DNA of 64,000 bases from Capsicum annuum (GCF_002878395.1 NC_061120.1:116858705-116922704); one strand, 5' to 3'. Shown: positions 46,441 to 59,649, numbered from the stretch's first letter. Numbers and translations are program-made. The notes: a model not told the origin generated them from the letters alone.

Positions 46441-46699
46441 CTGGAAGAAGATCAATCCCAAAGTCTATTTCCCTTTTGGGAGGAATTCCTGGAAGATCTT
46501 TAGGAAAGACATTTGAATATTCACCTACAACTGGAACTGATTTAAGGCTGGGAGTTTCAGCACTAGTGTCCTTAAATTGAACAAGATGATAGACACATCC
46601 TTCTTATAGCATTTTTTTGCCCAAAGGTAGGAAATAAGTTGACTACTGAATGCTGAAGTACTACTCTTTCACTCAAGGATGGGTTCATTCGGAAACTGA

Positions 46700-47016
46700 A
46701 ACTAGACTATTCTATTTCTGCAATCGACTGTGGCATAGTAGGAATAAAGCCAATCCATGCCGAGAATGATATCAAAATCAGTCATCTCTAATTTAACTAA
46801 GTCTGCTAAAGTGACTTTCTGAGATATTATAACTGGGCAGTTCCTGTATACCCATTGGGTTATAATGGTTTTTTCCACTGAGGTAGAGAATAAAAAGGGC
46901 TCTGCTAGAATTTTGGGACTGACTCCAAAATCGACTACTATATAAGGAGTAATAAAAGACAAAGAAGCTCTTGAATCTAGAAAAGCATAAACATGCACAT
47001 GAAAGATCTGTAACAT
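46700..47016 (-). pseudogene. Protease of element G
   Basis: The active-site block is FLDSRASLSFITP, where the usual D-S-G-A is D-S-R-A: the conserved Gly is replaced by Arg, which should inactivate it. The end block MTDFDIILGMDWL is intact, followed by a CRNRIV stretch. It is one open segment of 104 codons between gag and reverse transcriptase. Confidence 0.88.
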
Positions 47017-47019
47017 ACC

Positions 47020-48200
47020 AGTAACTACATCAAGAGAATTTTCCTGATCCTGTCAGGACTGAAGAGCATAAAGATGATTTGGGAATTGCCCACTGGTAGC
47101 ACTAGCGGTGGAAACCTATTGATTTGGGCGACAATACTAAGATGGGGAGCGGAGATGAATCTGATAACCTAACTGAGGGTAGTCTCTGACTCTGTGGCCT
47201 GGCTTGCCACAATTGAAATATACATCGCTATAAGCTCTGCAAACACCCCTGTAGTTCTTACCACAAGTCTGACAAAGGGGATTAGTTCGGGCATTGCTAA
47301 CACTGCCCTATGACTTAGAGCCTGGCACCATATCTTTGTTACCCTCTCTGAACTTATAAACTGGAGCACTGGCTAAAGAAGGAGCTGGAACTGATGACTT
47401 AGGATGAAATTGGGAATGGTTTCCTCCTTCTAATTTAGGCTGAGCGAAGTTGAAACTGCTGTCTTCGCTATCTTATTCTACTTTTCCCTCTGCTTAATCT
47501 TCTGCTCCTCTATCTGCTGAGCATGAGTCGTAAGCCTAGCTAAAGTTATGTTACTATTCAGCATAGCAGATCTGTACTCATTTACCATGCTATCATTTAC
47601 CCCTGAAGCGAATTTACTCATCTTGGCTCCACTGTCTGCAACCACATGAGGGGCATATCTGGCTAATTGAGTAAGCTTAAGAGAATACTATTTCACCGTT
47701 ATATTGCCCTGCCTGAGGTTGATAAATTCTAGCACCTTAGCCTCTCTAAGCTATTGGGGAAAGAATCTGTCTAATAATATGGTGACAAACTCCTCCCACT
47801 CTATAGGACTTGCATCATCTAACCTCCCTGACTTTCACTGTTTGAACCAAGTATGAGCCACATCCTGCAACTAATATGCAAATAGCTCAGGACTCTCAAT
47901 AGTAGTCACCCCTATGATGTTTTTCACCTTCTGAACCTAATTAATGAATTCATGAGGGTCCTCATCTACCTTAAACCCGAGAAAACAAGAAGGATTCATT
48001 TGGGTAAAGTCCTGAATCCTAGCTGCGGCTGAATTGGACAATGGGTTTGCCGAAATGACTATTAGCCATTTATTTTGAGTAGCAACTGACTGAGAAAGAG
48101 TTGTGAATGCGTCCCTAAACTCTACATGAGAAATATGATCGCCCAAAGGATCTTTGGGATAAGAGGCTGACTGATTTCTTTTTCTTTTTTTAGGAGGCAT
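47020..48200 (-). pseudogene. Gag of element G
   Basis: It starts at ATG 48200 (MPPKKRKRNQSAS), basic, then EFRDAFTTLSQSVATQNK and FTQMNPSCFLGFKVDEDPHE, the chromovirus retrotransposon gag domain. Then WFKQ and WEEFVTILLDRFFP, LREAKVLEFINLRQGN, and a QLARYAPHVV segment. A CCHC-type knuckle region lies near 47170-47290 but is disturbed. The start codon is chosen because it follows an acceptor-like TTTAGGAGGC and matches family starts. Four or more stops interrupt it. Confidence 0.85.
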
Positions 48201-48407
48201 GTTCTGTAGAAGAAAAGGAAAAATGGATTAAATTGAGAGATTGACTTGAGATTATGCTCATTGGTACGATATGAATACTGAAAGAAGGAAAACTGTTCCT
48301 AAAACATCTTATAGCCTCCTGTACATAAATGTGGCACGCAACATACCCATGTACAAGACTATTCTAGATGCGGCTTTCAGACTTCCTAGGACTCTATTCA
48401 ACCTTAG

Positions 48408-48419
48408 TCTCTGATACTA
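48408..48419 (-). other. Primer-binding site of element G
   Basis: TAGTATCAGAGA on minus, 10 of 12 bases complementary to initiator tRNA-Met, four bases from the LTR. Confidence 0.8.
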
Positions 48420-48423
48420 AGTT

Positions 48424-49935
48424 TGTAATGCCCCAAACCAGGCGCTTAGGATGCTACACGATGCTCATGACCCTGAAGGAACACAAGATAACTCATGGTA
48501 GATATATGTGCCTATGCACTACATGATATGACAAAATAATGTAGAAACATGCACTGAAAGGCCATAAGGTTCAATACTGAACATGATCTGAATGATATAA
48601 CATCTGTGTGGGGTAATATAATACCTAAAACAAAACTGAACATACTGAAGTATGAAACATGATAGTCTAGAAAGCCTCTAACTGATTGAACTGTCTGAGT
48701 AAGGAGTTGATGGGACATGTCCCCATCTAACTCTAATTAATAAACTAATTAATGAGATAATAGAGAAATAATTATGTCCTCAAAAGATAAGGACTAACTT
48801 CTAATTCTATTTGTGGATATCTGGAATCTACTATTGCTCTGGAGCTCGTGTCTCTGAACCTATGGTATAAGACACCATAGCATAAATGCATCAGTACTTT
48901 GAATTTACTGGTATGCATGTGAGGTAGGCTGAATGAATGGGGTTCAAATGCATGAACAATAAAAAAATAACTGACTAACTATCATGAGCATGAGAATACA
49001 TGCATGAGACATAACAACTTATACTAATACTGTGATAACATGATTACTGAATCTGAATATAACTGATAACATGAGTGATTGTATCTGACAGTCCTAAATC
49101 TGATGGAACTATATGAGTTCTGTAATATATCTGAGTTGACAATATCTGAAAGTCCTAAAATCTGAACAACTATCTGAGTTCTATTACTAAGACTTATTAA
49201 CTGTATCTACCAATCCTGATTTTGTATTATAAAACTATGGGAAGTAGTTATCTAACCGACATGCTCCTGATACGCCATGATGGCTGAGCTGAGGTCCAAT
49301 CTATAACCCCAATCAGACAGGTGTCAATACCGCACCACTGGTAAGGACAAGTTATGGGCGACCCTTATCTAATAGTGTCACCTATACGAGAACGGTGGGG
49401 GCCCTTATCTAATAGTGCTTATCCACCTCATCAACCCTCATCGAATAGTGTTGATGTCTCAACATATGCTGGCTACATAGTTCTAGAATACAAGATGAGT
49501 TCTAAGAATCACACCCTCATCTAATAGTGTGTGTTCCCATCCTTGGGTTTACTCAGTGCTAATTCCTACACCCACCTGAATAGACTCTGAACATGATTAC
49601 TAAACTGAACATGGGTTGAATTACTGAATTCCGTTGACTAATGAAATACTACTGATATTTGACAAATGACTGAGTTCATGAGATCATGGAAATTTCTTGA
49701 GTCATAAGATTGTCTGAAGTCTAAGGATTACAACGGGAACTTGAAATAGTAGTAACTTTTTACCCAGTTATCAGATTTGGGTGAATCCTATATCGATGGA
49801 AAGCTTATTGAATTTCCCACATGACAAAAAGTGAAAACTTTGAAAATCCTCATGGAATAATCATTATTCCATTTAGAAACTAATACTAGACATTCTTGAG
49901 ATAGAATTAGCTAGGAAAAAGTACGGGGTACTACA
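48424..49935 (-). repeat. 5' LTR of element G
   Basis: 1512 bases, collinear with 39734-41695 but lacking about 450 bases after 49735. The tandem TGTATCTGACAGTCCT repeat recurs at 49080-49225. Confidence 0.9.
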
Positions 49936-51760
49936 GCAACTCAGGGAGCAAGTCTAAGAATCTCCAACTCAAGATCGAGAAATATTGCTAAATTGCCAAC
50001 TTTAGAACCATACAGAACCGCAAAAGGTCAACTTACCTTCAAAATCAGAATACATTCTTGACTTAATCTACACAGCTAACCAAGAGGGAAAACAATCAGC
50101 CTCACCCCACTGTGGGAAAGAAATCATCAAATCAGGCTACGTGTACTCAAGCCATCGATTAAGAAATGAAATTCTAACTAGATAGCACTAGTCTATAGAG
50201 CTATCTAGTGAGGATAAATTTCATCATTTAATAATACCAATAACCTCATGCAATGCTAACAATTGTAATAGTGATATAATATAAACATAATGAATAGGAG
50301 GTACCAAAATAAACAGCAATAGCAAGCACTACTCAAGGAGACAACGAGATCAATGTGACAAGATAAATGGTACTCGAACCTAAATGCTACCCCCATAGGG
50401 AGAAAATATCAGTATAGATCTACTTGATCTACTACTAAAAGAAATAAACCACGGAGTAGTCACATAATCCTGAATTCAATAACAAGGTACACAATAACTA
50501 ACATGAACTCATCAAATTATATAATCATCAATGGGTATAAATACCATAATAAATACAATGAAAAGGAAAATATGGTGAAATAAAAGCACACTAATCATGA
50601 TGAAATCTGTAACCTCATGCCTAATGGATCTAAGAAAGAGAAAATTAGAATGGGTCCAAACTCATATCAATCGATTAAATCATCAATTGAGGCTCTAAGT
50701 GCACTATCACTAACTTAAAGATATCACAACATTATGAAGCTGATCTAAATGAGTTGAACGACTAATAATCTCACGCTGAGATACTCTGTGGACCAATTGC
50801 CCATCTCAGCACTACTAAGACAAGATCCTTGAATACTTTAAGATATTTCCCCTCATAATACAAAATAGTCATCATGGCTTGAAGACCTATACCAAAACTC
50901 CGCAAGGTCTGATGGGGACTATGTGCGTTATGATCACCATGACTAATCTGAGAATGACTCATAGTCTTAAATACTACCTGTGTAAAGCTGATACACTACA
51001 AGTGAAGGTGACATCCACCAAAAGGATCCTCATTCACAGATAAAATACCAATAGCTCAATACCAAGGGCATGGCCTCTTACAGCCACCTCCATAAGTCTT
51101 AATATATACTTACCTGAGGGAATAAAGACCCAACTTCTATCAAGTACTCTGACACACAATGGAGTGGTAATGTTAATTCTCTAATAAATCCATACACCAT
51201 GCCCTGCTCAAAGAGATAAAGCATAGGAAAATGTCTGGCCCACTAGAGAAATCCAATCTTGTACTCAAAACTAGTATAAATCCATGATGAACCCCAACAG
51301 ACCTAATTTTTGTCTGAGAACTTTTAGATGAATTGAATATCATCCATGGCTGTGAGATATGTACAACATGACTTGGATTTTTGAAGCAAAACCTTGAATG
51401 GCTAAATTAGTCGTGAGATTTACTGGAGCCTAAGCTGGCCTCAAATCCTTTGGATAATGCTGAAGATCTTCAATATACATCTCTGAGTCTCTGATCTAGT
51501 GATGCATTGAAGCTCTAAAAACACGTGTTGAAGTCTCATCTGTATCTATCAACCATCTCGCATTGCTAATTAAGGGATAGAATAGAGTCAAAGAAAGTGT
51601 TTAAGGTTCATAGCAATGCAGACACACGACAAAGAGTCAAGAAATGAGTTTTCTAAAATATACTTGTAGCCTCCAAAGGATAGGTTACGGACGTCTCTAC
51701 ACCGATCTATAGGACTCTATTAAACCATTATCTCTTATATTAATACACTAGTGAAACTTA
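49936..51760 (-). other. Non-coding internal domain of H, part 1
   Basis: Follows a primer site (51761-51772) in the minus direction, where gag should start. I find no gag, protease or pol wording. A hairpin-like CTAACTAGATAGCACTAG..CTATCTAGTGAGG lies near 50178-50212. The short frames, such as 50771-50962, are probably chance. Confidence 0.5.
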
Positions 51761-51772
51761 GATCTGATACCA
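51761..51772 (-). other. Primer-binding site of H (tRNA-Met type)
   Basis: TGGTATCAGATC on minus, 11 of 12 bases complementary to initiator tRNA-Met, three bases from the LTR. Confidence 0.85.
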
Positions 51773-51775
51773 ATT

Positions 51776-54700
51776 TGTCAAGACCCAGTTTCTCAGGTCA
51801 TGAGGTGACTACTAAATCCACTAGTAGGCAAGCCAAACTCATAGTCTAGAACAGCTAGTAATAGACTACTTATATAGATAAAGGAAAGAATTTGGAATAT
51901 CTAAAATACAATATGAATTACAAAATATAATCCAGAGACCTGGTGGTATCTGTACAAGTGCTTCTACATAACAATATTTCAAAGTAAAGTAAAAATGAAT
52001 ACACTGATATAACATATCTCTGAATATAACATAGAGACTAGTAAACACATAAGAGAGAGATGAGTAATCCTTCAAACATTGGGAGCTTACTCTAAGTCTC
52101 TAAACCACCCATACTATGATCTGCAGGCTACAGAAGTGTAGTATGAGTACTAAGAAAAAGGTACTCAGTAAGAAACTGCCAACTGAGCTCCAAATATAAA
52201 GCAAATATGTATAACATATAAATAGAACAAAAAACACACTCAAATTCTAGCAACCATATAAGACAGCCAATAAGATAAAAAGGATAAATTATCATATTCA
52301 TGTCCAAGAAACTAACATATGAAGGCTAAGGAAGTAGTAAGTATGCACTATCCTATTCCAGTCATACTTTGGAATCTTAACACTATACCGTCTTTCACCG
52401 GCTAATATGCAAGTAAGAGCAGAGAGAAGATACATATAAGTATACAAAGCTAAGAAATAAGTATATAACCTAAGTGAATCAAGGAAAAGAGGGATATACT
52501 ATAATACCATAGCTACATATAGATAAGTATACATTTATATATATAAGTATATAACCAAGGTCTACTCAAAGAACAACCTACTCATCTAACTAGTTACTTA
52601 AGACCTTATGATCATGACAGAAGCTAGTTCTAGAATACTCAAGGTTTTAATCCAGATATCTAGTCATCAAACAGTAATGCATAATAATGTAATCATAAGA
52701 TAAGAGATGTTGGAATAATACCTCAAGCATCAATGCTGAATAAATGAACAATTTATCATAAACTAGCCATAACTACGAGTGCAACAATGATAAGAACAAT
52801 AAGAATAACAATGTCAATAACAACATGAATAACCAGCTAGTCCAAACAACCCAATACCTAACCGAGCCTATGCTTACCCCCACTTCCCCAATCTTGGAAG
52901 GTTTGATCAATATAATACAACATAAGGCATAGTCATCACCCATATCTGTGCAACCATCCCATACAAGCTGATAGATAAAGGTGTATATAACATGACCCAA
53001 ACCAGGGCCTTGTCATAATGGGCATCCCAAGTTTAGCTCGGACTAAGGACCACCCTAATTGCCCAACCCAACTACCAAATGCATAGCCAGAATTGGATGA
53101 TTTTTAAACCAATAACTAGATAACATTTTTTACAATTCCTGACTCTCGGATAGGTCCATAATTATGACCAACCCAAGCAAGTCCAACCTTTTAATACCCA
53201 ACCAATAACCATACCTAATATAAAATAATAACCAAGAATGAGTCTATAACAAAATAGGATAGAAGAATTATAAATATAGTTAATCTATATCAGCCATAAT
53301 ACCAATACCAATGGTAAGGCTGACACCACTATCGACACCATCCATAGTAGTCCCACAAAGCCTCTAACCAAAGGTAAACCAATATCTGGTTGGGACATGC
53401 CCCTAACCATAGCCAAAATCATAGTTTATATAATGACCAAATTATGTAAAAACATCCATGACATAAAATAGAACTTTTCAGAATATGAAAGGTTACCACT
53501 TCAATCCAACTGAGTTGATCTTGAATCCAATCACTAAGTAGGAAGAATAGAATGGTTGATTCCTACATTATATGCAGATACAATTGCCCAAAGAGGGTTA
53601 GTGGATGAATACTGGCATTCACTTAGGATAAGTATACAATAATGCCAACCTTTAAAACTAAGTAAACAACCATATACATATACTACAATACATATATATA
53701 ATATGTGTTGGGAAAAGTAATCGATTTTAGCATGTATTTAAAACCATTAACATGGGTATGTGTAGCTTATCTATCCAATAACTATGCAAGAGCTATATAG
53801 GTCTAGTGTAACCCCCTGAACGAGCCCCGATGTATGTAGCTGCACAAACTAAAGATACCATAGGAGTAGGGGATTCCTGAGTACCCTTAGCTCTCCATGA
53901 TACATATGTACTTAGGGAATTCCTGTGTACCCTATAAGTATCATAATGATCACCATGACCAATCCTCATGTATGCAAACATAAATATCCAGTATTCATCT
54001 ATTGTACTACACCTTCACGGTTAGCTATCATACCCCACCATTATTTTCCAATTAAAACCATTGTCATACATCCAAACCACCAATTTTATTTATTATTTAC
54101 CAAGGCTATAAGTAATGGATCATCATTCCAACTATAGCTTGCAAGCAATGTCCTTAGCCAGCTATTTTAAAAAGAAGGGATTCCTATATACCCATAGATT
54201 ACATTATTAAGTTAACTTTGGGGAATCCCATATACCCCACAAGTGATCATTATTTTGTTTGCTTGGGGGATTCCTTTGTACTCAATAAGGCATTGAATTA
54301 GACTAACCATAACCACCAAGACCTTACCAATTAACCATTCCAAACCATTTAAATCATTTATACTATTAAGAGTACTATTACCAAGTTATACTATACATAG
54401 TTCAATGAAATTCCAATAATTTAACTAAAAACATTTTTATAGGCATTTTATCAAATAAGTTAGGGGAATAGTATTTCCAACCCCAAAACCAGGTACCAAT
54501 TAATCATTCTCATCCAACCAAATAATAAAACCACCATAACAATATGAAAACCATAAGTAAAAGATACAGGAAAACCATAACAAACTATTGTAACCAAAAA
54601 ACCCAACATATATTTGAAAACCCAAGCCATACAACATTTATGCCATAAAAACAATTCATAAAACATGCCTTTAGTTGGAACTAATAATGAGGGAGGAGTG

Positions 54701-55420
54701 CATGCCTTAGATTATGAAGATAACGAAGAGAAATCACCCTTGTAAGTTCTCAAACTGATCCTACTTGAAACTTTAGCCTTCCTTAACCCAAGATCCTTGA
54801 GAGAATTTAAGTATTTAAGTTTTTTAGATTGTACATACAAAGGTAAATGAATTCCCAATAATGATATAATTCGTGGGACCTTAAGAGGTTAAGAGGGGAA
54901 ATTTCTAGATTACCCCTAACTTAAACTGCTTATAATTCTCGTAAGATGGTACGACCACCCTACACAAACCATACCCTAGGGTATAAATGGCACCCCTATC
55001 TCATACCCTAGGCCTCACCTTATACTCCAACACTCTCCAACATATGACCTCCCAAGACAAACTGTACCCAACCATATGATTTGTACCATGAAATCATACC
55101 CTAGGTAGAATAGAATCACCTAGACTAAACTTTGGGAAATATACAATTGACACCTTACCATTCAAACCCTAACATAGGACTTGTATATCCCATTCATACT
55201 TTGGATAGAAACCATCCAATCCACATGGGTTACCATATGACCAAACCCAACCTAGTCATACCCTATCATGCGAGAAGTACCCCAAGTCATATGATGTAGA
55301 AGCCAAAAATTGAGAAATTTTCTAAGGGTAAACCCAGGGTGTTTTAGTCTCCCCTACTAGGATCATTAATCCCCAAATAATGGATAAGGTTGTACAAGCA
55401 AGAATTACACCTCAACATAA
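51776..55420 (-). repeat. Long LTR of H
   Basis: It starts TGTCAAGACCCAGTTTCTCA on plus, against the primer site, and reaches back about 3.6 kb to the end of a chromovirus pol. Words ATACCCTAGGGTAT (perfect 14-base palindrome, 54971-54984) and relatives fill 54955-55290. A degenerate tandem repeat lies at 53869-54288. The high-coordinate end is approximate. The remainder is AT-rich with no gene. Confidence 0.65.
53869..54288. repeat. Degenerate minisatellite in the H LTR
   Basis: Five copies of a GGGGATTCCTGTGTACCCTA-like unit (near 53869, 53914, 54177, 54220 and 54266) at irregular spacing. Confidence 0.7.
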
Positions 55421-55539
55421 CTATTACAATCTTTAACTAAGTTAGAAAACAAATACGGTAGGAAATTAACATTTTCTTTAACCAAGTTAGAAAACAAAGA
55501 TATGATCAAGAACACATACCTTAAACAAGAATATCTAAA

Positions 55540-55890
55540 GTAGAAAACTAATATAGATACGTGGACTTCATGTCCTCTTCCGATTCCCAAGTGGCTTATT
55601 CCACCTTCTAGTTCCGCCATGAAACCTTAATAGAAGCTATGTCCTAGGTCTGTAACTAATGAACTTGCTGATCCATTATCTCTATCGAGACCTCTTCATA
55701 AGACAAAGAATTTGAGATGCCTAATCTTTGTAAATAAAAATTGATGAAGGATCACGTGTACACTTCTCAACATAAAGACATGAAATATCAAATGAATAGA
55801 TCAAACTAGAAGGCAACTTTAATACATATGCAACATTACCAACCCTCCTCAAAACCATATAAGGACCAACTACCTAAAATACCTAGGTCT
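55540..55890 (-). pseudogene. C-terminal end of a chromovirus pol (integrase tail, chromodomain)
   Basis: On the minus strand it reads GPYMVLRRVGNVAYVLKLPS, then SIHLIFHVFMLR in a shifted frame (family: VHPVFHVSMLKKC). It ends in ATWESEEDMKSTYLY, the typical chromodomain end. The rest of the polyprotein is missing; an LTR of element J begins just upstream, in the opposite orientation. A repeated 24-base text (TTTGTTTTCTAACTTRGTTA, minus strand, 55431-55505) follows. Confidence 0.8.
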
Positions 55891-55918
55891 TGAACCTTGA
55901 GAAAAATAACAACTTTTG

Positions 55919-58406
55919 GTGTCTCTAAGTTGGGTACAACTTGGAACTTGAGTTGTACCCATGGATACGGTTCGTATCCACTATCCCATCTCCCTCTCAT
56001 ACCTTGGATAACATGTTAGGTTAGAATGATATTTTTTATATGACATGACCTTTCACTAATCATACCCTATGCATACGGGTCATATGTAACTAAATCATAT
56101 AAAGGGTAGTCTCTATTTGGAGTGGACTGTTTGGTATACAGTTTATGTATATGGCTAGGGATAAGTCGTACCCTTTGCTTATGACTCAAGGGTGCCCACT
56201 CATACCCAAAATAGTATGGTTGACCTAGGAGAAGACTAGGGTACCAGTTGTGGTACCACTCATACCCTAGGGTACAATTACTAAGGGAATCATATAGGGG
56301 AGTCATACCACTAAGCGAGTTTACATTTTAACTTTTAACTAAGGGCTTTGTGGTCATTTCCCTTGACTAAAGCCTAAGTACCTTCACTATATCAGTCATT
56401 GTGGCCTCCTAATCCCTCATTTACGATACTTAAACACTCCAAAACCCTCTAAAATCTTCTTGAATTAAGATTGGAGTTTAGGGTTTGGAGAAAGCTCATC
56501 TAGTCGCAAGAAGGATCCAAGATTGTTGATGTGTCATCTTATCTAATAAATGTATCTTTTCCCCTCTTTAAATGTTTCTAAATCCATGTATTTCACACTT
56601 GGATTAGTAAGTGTACATGGTGGTTTTAGAAATCAAATAAAAAGGGTTTTGCTGCCTAATGATGTATAATGTTAAATCTTGCTTAGACTTATATTTATAA
56701 GTGATATAGATGATGATTTGCATGTGTGGGTGCTTGTTGTATGTGGTTTAACATGAGGGTGTTGATTAACTCTAATATTGATAATAACTACCATGGAAAT
56801 AGCCTTGTTGAAGGTGTACACCCAAGGTGTTTGTGAAAATGTCTAAGTGAATTATCTAGTCATACATTGGTGATTTATCAAACTAGGAAAATAGACCAAT
56901 GACCATGAATTCTTGATAAATGATAAGTTAAATAAATTATGAACCATGTATGGTGAAATTGATAACCTTGTTGTTTGATGTCTATTGAGAGGGTCAAGTC
57001 CCTAGAAATAAATACGAACTTAAATTATGTGTTCAACCCAAGTGTGGTGAGAATGTGGTAAAAGATTTTCATTGAAGTATGAATTATTGCAAGGGTCTTG
57101 ATGACCATATATTGAATTGTATATTGAACTATGTGAAGGCATTGGCCTATGAAATGGTTGAGAAATGAAGGCTTCTATAAGGACCATGTGGTCATATATA
57201 GTGTTAAATTAGCTAAAATGGTTAAAGTCCTTATACATTGTATTGAATGCATATTGATGCATAGGTAAAGGTTTAAAGTACCAAATGCAAACTAATAATA
57301 GTTATGATAGCTTGAGGTCAAACTCAAATGCCTTATATGGTGGCTTGAGGTTGAAGTCCCTTACCTTATTAATGGCTTGAGGTTGAAGTCCATCGCCCAA
57401 TAATATTGATTGAGGTTAAAGTCCCTTGCTTAAATAGATCTCTTGAGGTTAGGCAACTTTACTAAATAGAACAACTTATGGTTAGAGTCCAAGTGTATCA
57501 TGAGGTTAGAGTCCCTTTCCTAGCATGTGAACATGAGGTCAAAGTCCCATCCCCAATTAAATGTGTGGACATGTGCTTAAAGTCCCATATCTAATAGGAT
57601 GTGTGTATAGCTAGAGCCCCTTATTTGAATGATTTCATATGCAGTTAAAGACTTTGCTAATAAATGAGTAAGTATGGTTAAAGTCCCTTGTCTAAGTGCA
57701 TGTGAATGTGGTTAAAGTTCTATGCATAATATGAATATTTTAACCTATAAGTGCTAAGGTCTAAAGTCCGCCACTTCATATATGATGGATGAATGCTTGA
57801 GAATGATGATGAGCCTTGATATCTTGATTAGTATATGATATATATATATATGTATGGATAAGTATGTGAATGAGATAAAATGTGATATATTGACTTGATG
57901 TTGATTGATGATGATATTTTATCAATTATCCTTGAGTTATATGCTAGCATTCCAACCACTAACCATCTTTGGATGCTATATCTTACGAGACATAGGGGCT
58001 GGAGCATCTTTTTCTCTTCCTGCATAGAGATTAGGTAATTGAAGCAGTTCATGCAATTCCTTAAAGTATTGAGCTTCCTTGATCTTTATCTCTTGGTATC
58101 TTATGTTTAGACTTATCTCTTTTAGACTTGTCTTGGCTATTATCAGGGGCTTGCCTCGACATATATATTTTACTGACTTTATTTGGTATAGAGGTGTTTT
58201 GAATAACTAAGAACTTAGTTGTGAGTTAGATATTATGAATCTAATGTTGATTAATGTATTACATTTGCAAATCTTGACTTATGAGTTGGAGTCCCTTTGA
58301 CTTCTACAGAATAATGAGATGTTTGGGTTGGGTTATTAGGGCAATCTCTGATTCATGTGAACTTGGGGTGGTCATACAACATGGCATAGATTTTGGGCTG
58401 TGTAAA
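55919..58406 (+). repeat. 5' LTR of element J
   Basis: Related in plan to the H LTR but inverted relative to it. TACCCTAGGGTA palindromes occur (for example 56263-56274) with many ATACCC/GTCAT words at 55960-56300. Leader-like sequence follows at about 56380-56480, then a degenerate minisatellite at 57290-57740 and an AT dinucleotide run at 57838-57853. The start is approximate. Confidence 0.65.
57290..57740 (+). repeat. Degenerate minisatellite GAGGTTAAAGTCCCTT in the J LTR
   Basis: About twelve copies of a TTGAGGTTGAAGTCCCTT-like unit recur every 35-45 bases, with variants such as TGTGGTTAAAGTTC. Copies are clearly related but far from identical. Confidence 0.85.
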
Positions 58407-58408
58407 GT

Positions 58409-58420
58409 TAGTATCAGATC
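58409..58420 (+). other. Primer-binding site of element J
   Basis: TAGTATCAGATC, 10 of 12 bases of the initiator tRNA-Met complement, followed by CTAGGTT as in related chromoviruses. Confidence 0.75.
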
Positions 58421-58611
58421 CTAGGTTCATAGTCAGTCAGATGTTTATAATGCATTTAAGTAGAGCCTCTTTTATGGGTGTGAAGCGCACCATATTTATA
58501 AAAGAGGGGCTATGAGACATCTTAGAAGTGTTCCCTTTCTTGTGTTTCAATCTCAAGATATAAATTCTAAGGTTTTGGATCCCTCTAATTTTCTTTCCTA
58601 TCTTTCAGATC

Positions 58612-59600
58612 ATGCCTCCAAGGAGATCTGAGATTGAAGCAATTATTTTAGCTCTGACAGAGGATCCTATGGATGAAGCTCATCCAACTTCTAGGGTTTA
58701 GACCCAGGATAGGGCTATGGCATTGGGCTATCCTTTTGGGGTTCCACCCCTCAACCCTACTTATAAGAGTGACTCTCCTCCCTAGTCCCCACTAGGGAAT
58801 GTTACTAATGTGGAGTTTCGCTGCTCCATGAACCTCTTGACTCAATTGGTAACCTCTCAATTAGAGTGTGGTGCTATGGCTATCATTTCTTTTAAGGCCA
58901 CAAAAATGGGCCAATTTATGAGTTTGAGCCCTTCTATGTTCATGGGTATGAAAGTTGAGGAAGATCTTTAAGCTTTCATTAATGAAATAAAAAAAAATTC
59001 TGAATCATGCATGCTTTACAAATTAAGGGTGTTGAGCTTGCTTCCTCCCAGTTGAAAGATGTAGCATACTAATGGTATGAAGGGTGGGAGTTGTCTAGAG
59101 GTGTTGATTCTAGTCTAGCATCATAAATGGATTTCTCTAAGGCTTTCTTAGACCGCTTCTTTTCTCAAGAGTTGAGGGAAACAAAGGCGTTATAGTTTGT
59201 GAACTTAAAGTAAGAGAGGATGTCTGTTCAAGAGTCTGCCTTGAAATTCCATGAATTGTAAAGGTATTCTCTCGAGATTGTTGCTAGTATGAGGGCTAGG
59301 ATGCACAATTTTGTCTCAGGATTATCCTATAAGTTAGTTCTCGAGATCAAGGCATCTTTGTTGATTGATAACATGGATATCTCTAGATTAATTATGTATA
59401 TACAATAAGTAGAGGATAAGAAAAAGAAGCAAGTTGAGCTTAGTGAGAAGCAATAAAGGAAATTTATATGGTGGCAAGTGGCCACAAAAGAAGTTGGGGA
59501 GTATGGGTTCATTCTCCTCGTCTAGTGTTCACTTTCCTTACCTGAAGTCATCGTGTGATCACTGATCCCTGATTAGTGGCAGGTTTTGGGCATAGGGTGC
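58612..59600 (+). pseudogene. Gag of element J
   Basis: It starts at ATG 58612, directly after an acceptor-like TCTTTCAGATC. The reading is MPPRRSEIEAIILALTEDP, then a proline-rich linker, NVEFRCSMNLLTQLVTSQLE and MGQFMSLSPSMFMGMKVEED, the start of the retrotransposon gag domain. Similarity continues in other frames (LPPS*KM*HTNGMK for the QLKDVAYxWY stretch). A zinc-knuckle remnant (RFCGQNNWG) lies near 59650. More than ten stops occur, so it is heavily decayed. Confidence 0.8.
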
Positions 59601-59649
59601 CCAATTTCAAACAAGTGGTGCTCAGTCGGCTCCACTCCTCCCCCTTTAC

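Larger units (their letters stand above)
39734..49935 (-). mobile_element. Del/Tekay-like chromovirus G, near full length
   Basis: A 10.2-kb Ty3/gypsy element with both LTRs, primer site, gag, protease, reverse transcriptase, RNase H, integrase, chromodomain and polypurine tract in the canonical order. The flanks GAAAC (39729-39733) and GCAAC (49936-49940) agree at four of five bases, a decayed target duplication. It inserted into the H interior. Many stops, a solo LTR in integrase and a 450-base deletion in one LTR show it is dead. Confidence 0.92.

Noticed and set aside
54460..54666. 68-codon minus frame with hydrophobic segments
   Set aside because: It is inside the long H LTR, with no family resemblance.
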